Part shown: positions 62,990 to 64,000 of the stretch, in pieces | Numbering within the stretch: position 1 is the stretch's first letter | How the letters are laid out: each line of letters begins with the position of its first letter | Assembly (NCBI GenBank): GCA_020636225.1 | Contig: JACJYI010000002.1 | Span: 248,001 to 312,000, forward strand | DNA: 64,000 bases | From: Lewinellaceae bacterium | GTDB taxonomy: Bacteria; Bacteroidota; Bacteroidia; Chitinophagales; Saprospiraceae | Direction: 5' to 3' | Made by a program: the position numbers and the translations under genes | Notes under the pieces: model-generated | What the model saw: the letters and a program-made list of their open reading frames with translations, nothing else | Databases searched by the model: none | What the model was told of the DNA's origin: nothing

Positions 62990-64000
62990 TCAGACTCGAT
63001 CCCGTTTTTCTTTGGCGACCCTGGCCTGCGAACTTGCCGAACGCCACTTGGCATTCTTACTTTTCTTGCCCTTGGTCTTTGCGGCCAGTTCCAGTGCATT
63101 ATACACATTGACTACACCCCCTGAAACGGAAAGCTGAGAAAAGGGAACCATTTCCTTTGTGCCCGGTTTCATGACCTGCTGGTTCACCGGCACGACAGAT
63201 TTCATCAGGATATCTTTCACCTGGACGGCTGTCAGATCAGGATAGTAGGCCCTGACCAGCGCGGCCACTCCGGCAACCACCGGGGACGCCATACTGGTGC
63301 CCTGGGCATCCTGGTATCCATTGTCAGGAGTAGTGGAATGGATCGCCATGCCGGGTGCAAACAGGTCAACATTATCCTTTCCATAGTTGGAGAACGGTGC
63401 GGCGAGCTTATCACCTTCCTGCCAATTGAGTGCTCCCACCTCGATCCAGTTCTTGGCCCGTTTTTTTCCGAACCAGCCTGACCGCTCATAGGAATCTGTC
63501 GGGAAGTTGTCGGCAATATCCGTGTTGCTGCCATCATTTCCGGCTGCATGGACAAGCAGGACATCGTGCTTTTCAGCATACTTGACCGCATCATCAACTA
63601 CTTTCTTGTCCCACTTGTAGGATTTCCCAAAACTCATGTTGATCACGCTGGCGCCATTGTCGACAGCATATCGAATGCCATTGGCAACATCCTTGTCACG
63701 TTCATCACCATCAGGGACAACGCGGACGCCCATGATGAAGACCTGGTCACTGACACCCTTGATCCCAAGGTCATTGTCACGTTCAGCACCGATGATCCCG
63801 GCAACATGAGTGCCATGGAATGCCTCGGGACCCTTCACGTCATTGTTGCCATATTGCCATTCCCTTGAATCCGCATAGTTGTCGCCAACAATGCTTCTCG
63901 GATCAAAAGTAGGGTCATAGTACTTGGTCTGTCCTTCAAAATAACCCAGTACATTATCAAAGTATGAGGCATCGAGGCCATTTTCCAGCAATTTGGAAAC
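62990..64000 (-). CDS. subtilisin-like (S8) protease, N-terminus cut by the window edge
   Basis: The last 336 codons of an S8 protease are visible; the start and probably the catalytic Asp lie right of the window. The catalytic His is in FHGTHVAGIIGAE and the Ser in GTSMASPVVAGVAAL, with an Asn in HAAGNDGSNTD. It has no type IX sorting domain. It ends in a strongly basic segment rich in K and R (from about 63084 down to 62993), which is unusual. It ends 15 bases from the convergent dciA stop. Confidence 0.88.
   Translation of the reverse strand, partial: VSKLLENGLDASYFDNVLGYFEGQTKYYDPTFDPRSIVGDNYADSREWQYGNNDVKGPEAFHGTHVAGIIGAERDNDLGIKGVSDQVFIMGVRVVPDGDERDKDVANGIRYAVDNGASVINMSFGKSYKWDKKVVDDAVKYAEKHDVLLVHAAGNDGSNTDIADNFPTDSYERSGWFGKKRAKNWIEVGALNWQEGDKLAAPFSNYGKDNVDLFAPGMAIHSTTPDNGYQDAQGTSMASPVVAGVAALVRAYYPDLTAVQVKDILMKSVVPVNQQVMKPGTKEMVPFSQLSVSGGVVNVYNALELAAKTKGKKSKNAKWRSASSQARVAKEKRDRV

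Overview
The window reads as a chromosome segment of a member of the Bacteroidota, most likely from the Saprospiria or a close relative. The evidence is type IX secretion genes (PorP/SprF, PorE-like OmpA proteins, one type A and one type B sorting-domain cargo), a futalosine-type UbiA prenyltransferase, the short Bacteroidota-type arginine decarboxylase, Cys-poor DksA-like protein, RimO, and several copies of the TAnnTTTG -7 box close to gene starts. Base composition is moderately GC-rich and even. I see no rRNA, tRNA, CRISPR array, insertion sequence or prophage, so most of the window is vertically inherited core genome with a few lineage-specific loci. Both edges cut genes: the end of malate dehydrogenase on the left, and the N-terminus of a subtilisin-like protease on the right.

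Layout. 1-5.1 kb: mdh end, a terminator, a CxxC peroxiredoxin-like gene coupled to a VWA-domain gene, a secreted protein, an esterase, MiaE-like tRNA hydroxylase and a GNAT acetyltransferase. 5.2-15 kb: an M20 dipeptidase with an FKBP isomerase, arginine decarboxylase, a DksA-like protein, a SET-domain protein, trmD, a barrel protein, a UbiA-like membrane protein, an M42 peptidase, pyrE and a NUDIX hydrolase. 15-25 kb: a small secreted protein, a degenerate McrB-like AAA+ protein, aspartate kinase, the tdh-kbl threonine-to-glycine operon, a two-gene unit (HsdR_N-type nuclease domain plus a 528-residue helical protein), a PolX-like protein with a ruined polymerase site, and a DUF1573 lipoprotein. 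25-40 kb: a menaquinone prenyltransferase, then the surface-secretion block: type B cargo, PorP/SprF, PorE-like protein, a 1456-residue type A protease, and a second PorE-like protein that ends in SPOR domains. 40-64 kb: tilS, a maltose phosphorolysis cassette (pgmB, GH65, GH13), panB-mltG, a lipoprotein, dnaK, pyrG, a GT39-like membrane protein, a SpoU methyltransferase, rimO, a ribH-MBL-PLP operon, a TPR protein, pdhA, recF-dciA and the truncated protease.

How the genes fit together. The PorP/SprF and PorE-like genes next to a type B cargo look like a dedicated surface-display unit; the type A protease and the SPOR-ended PorE-like protein form a second, divergent pair. GH13, GH65 and pgmB form a pathway from maltodextrin through maltose and beta-glucose-1-phosphate to glucose-6-phosphate. 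tdh and kbl convert threonine to glycine and acetyl-CoA.

The best candidates for something undescribed are the PorE-like protein with tandem SPOR domains (37446-39797), the solitary McrB-like protein with an altered Walker B and no visible arginine finger (15850-17220), the PolX-like protein with all three polymerase aspartates replaced but an intact PHP site (23034-24662), and the HsdR_N plus helical-protein pair (20780-22844). All functional statements are inferred from sequence by eye; no database search was run.
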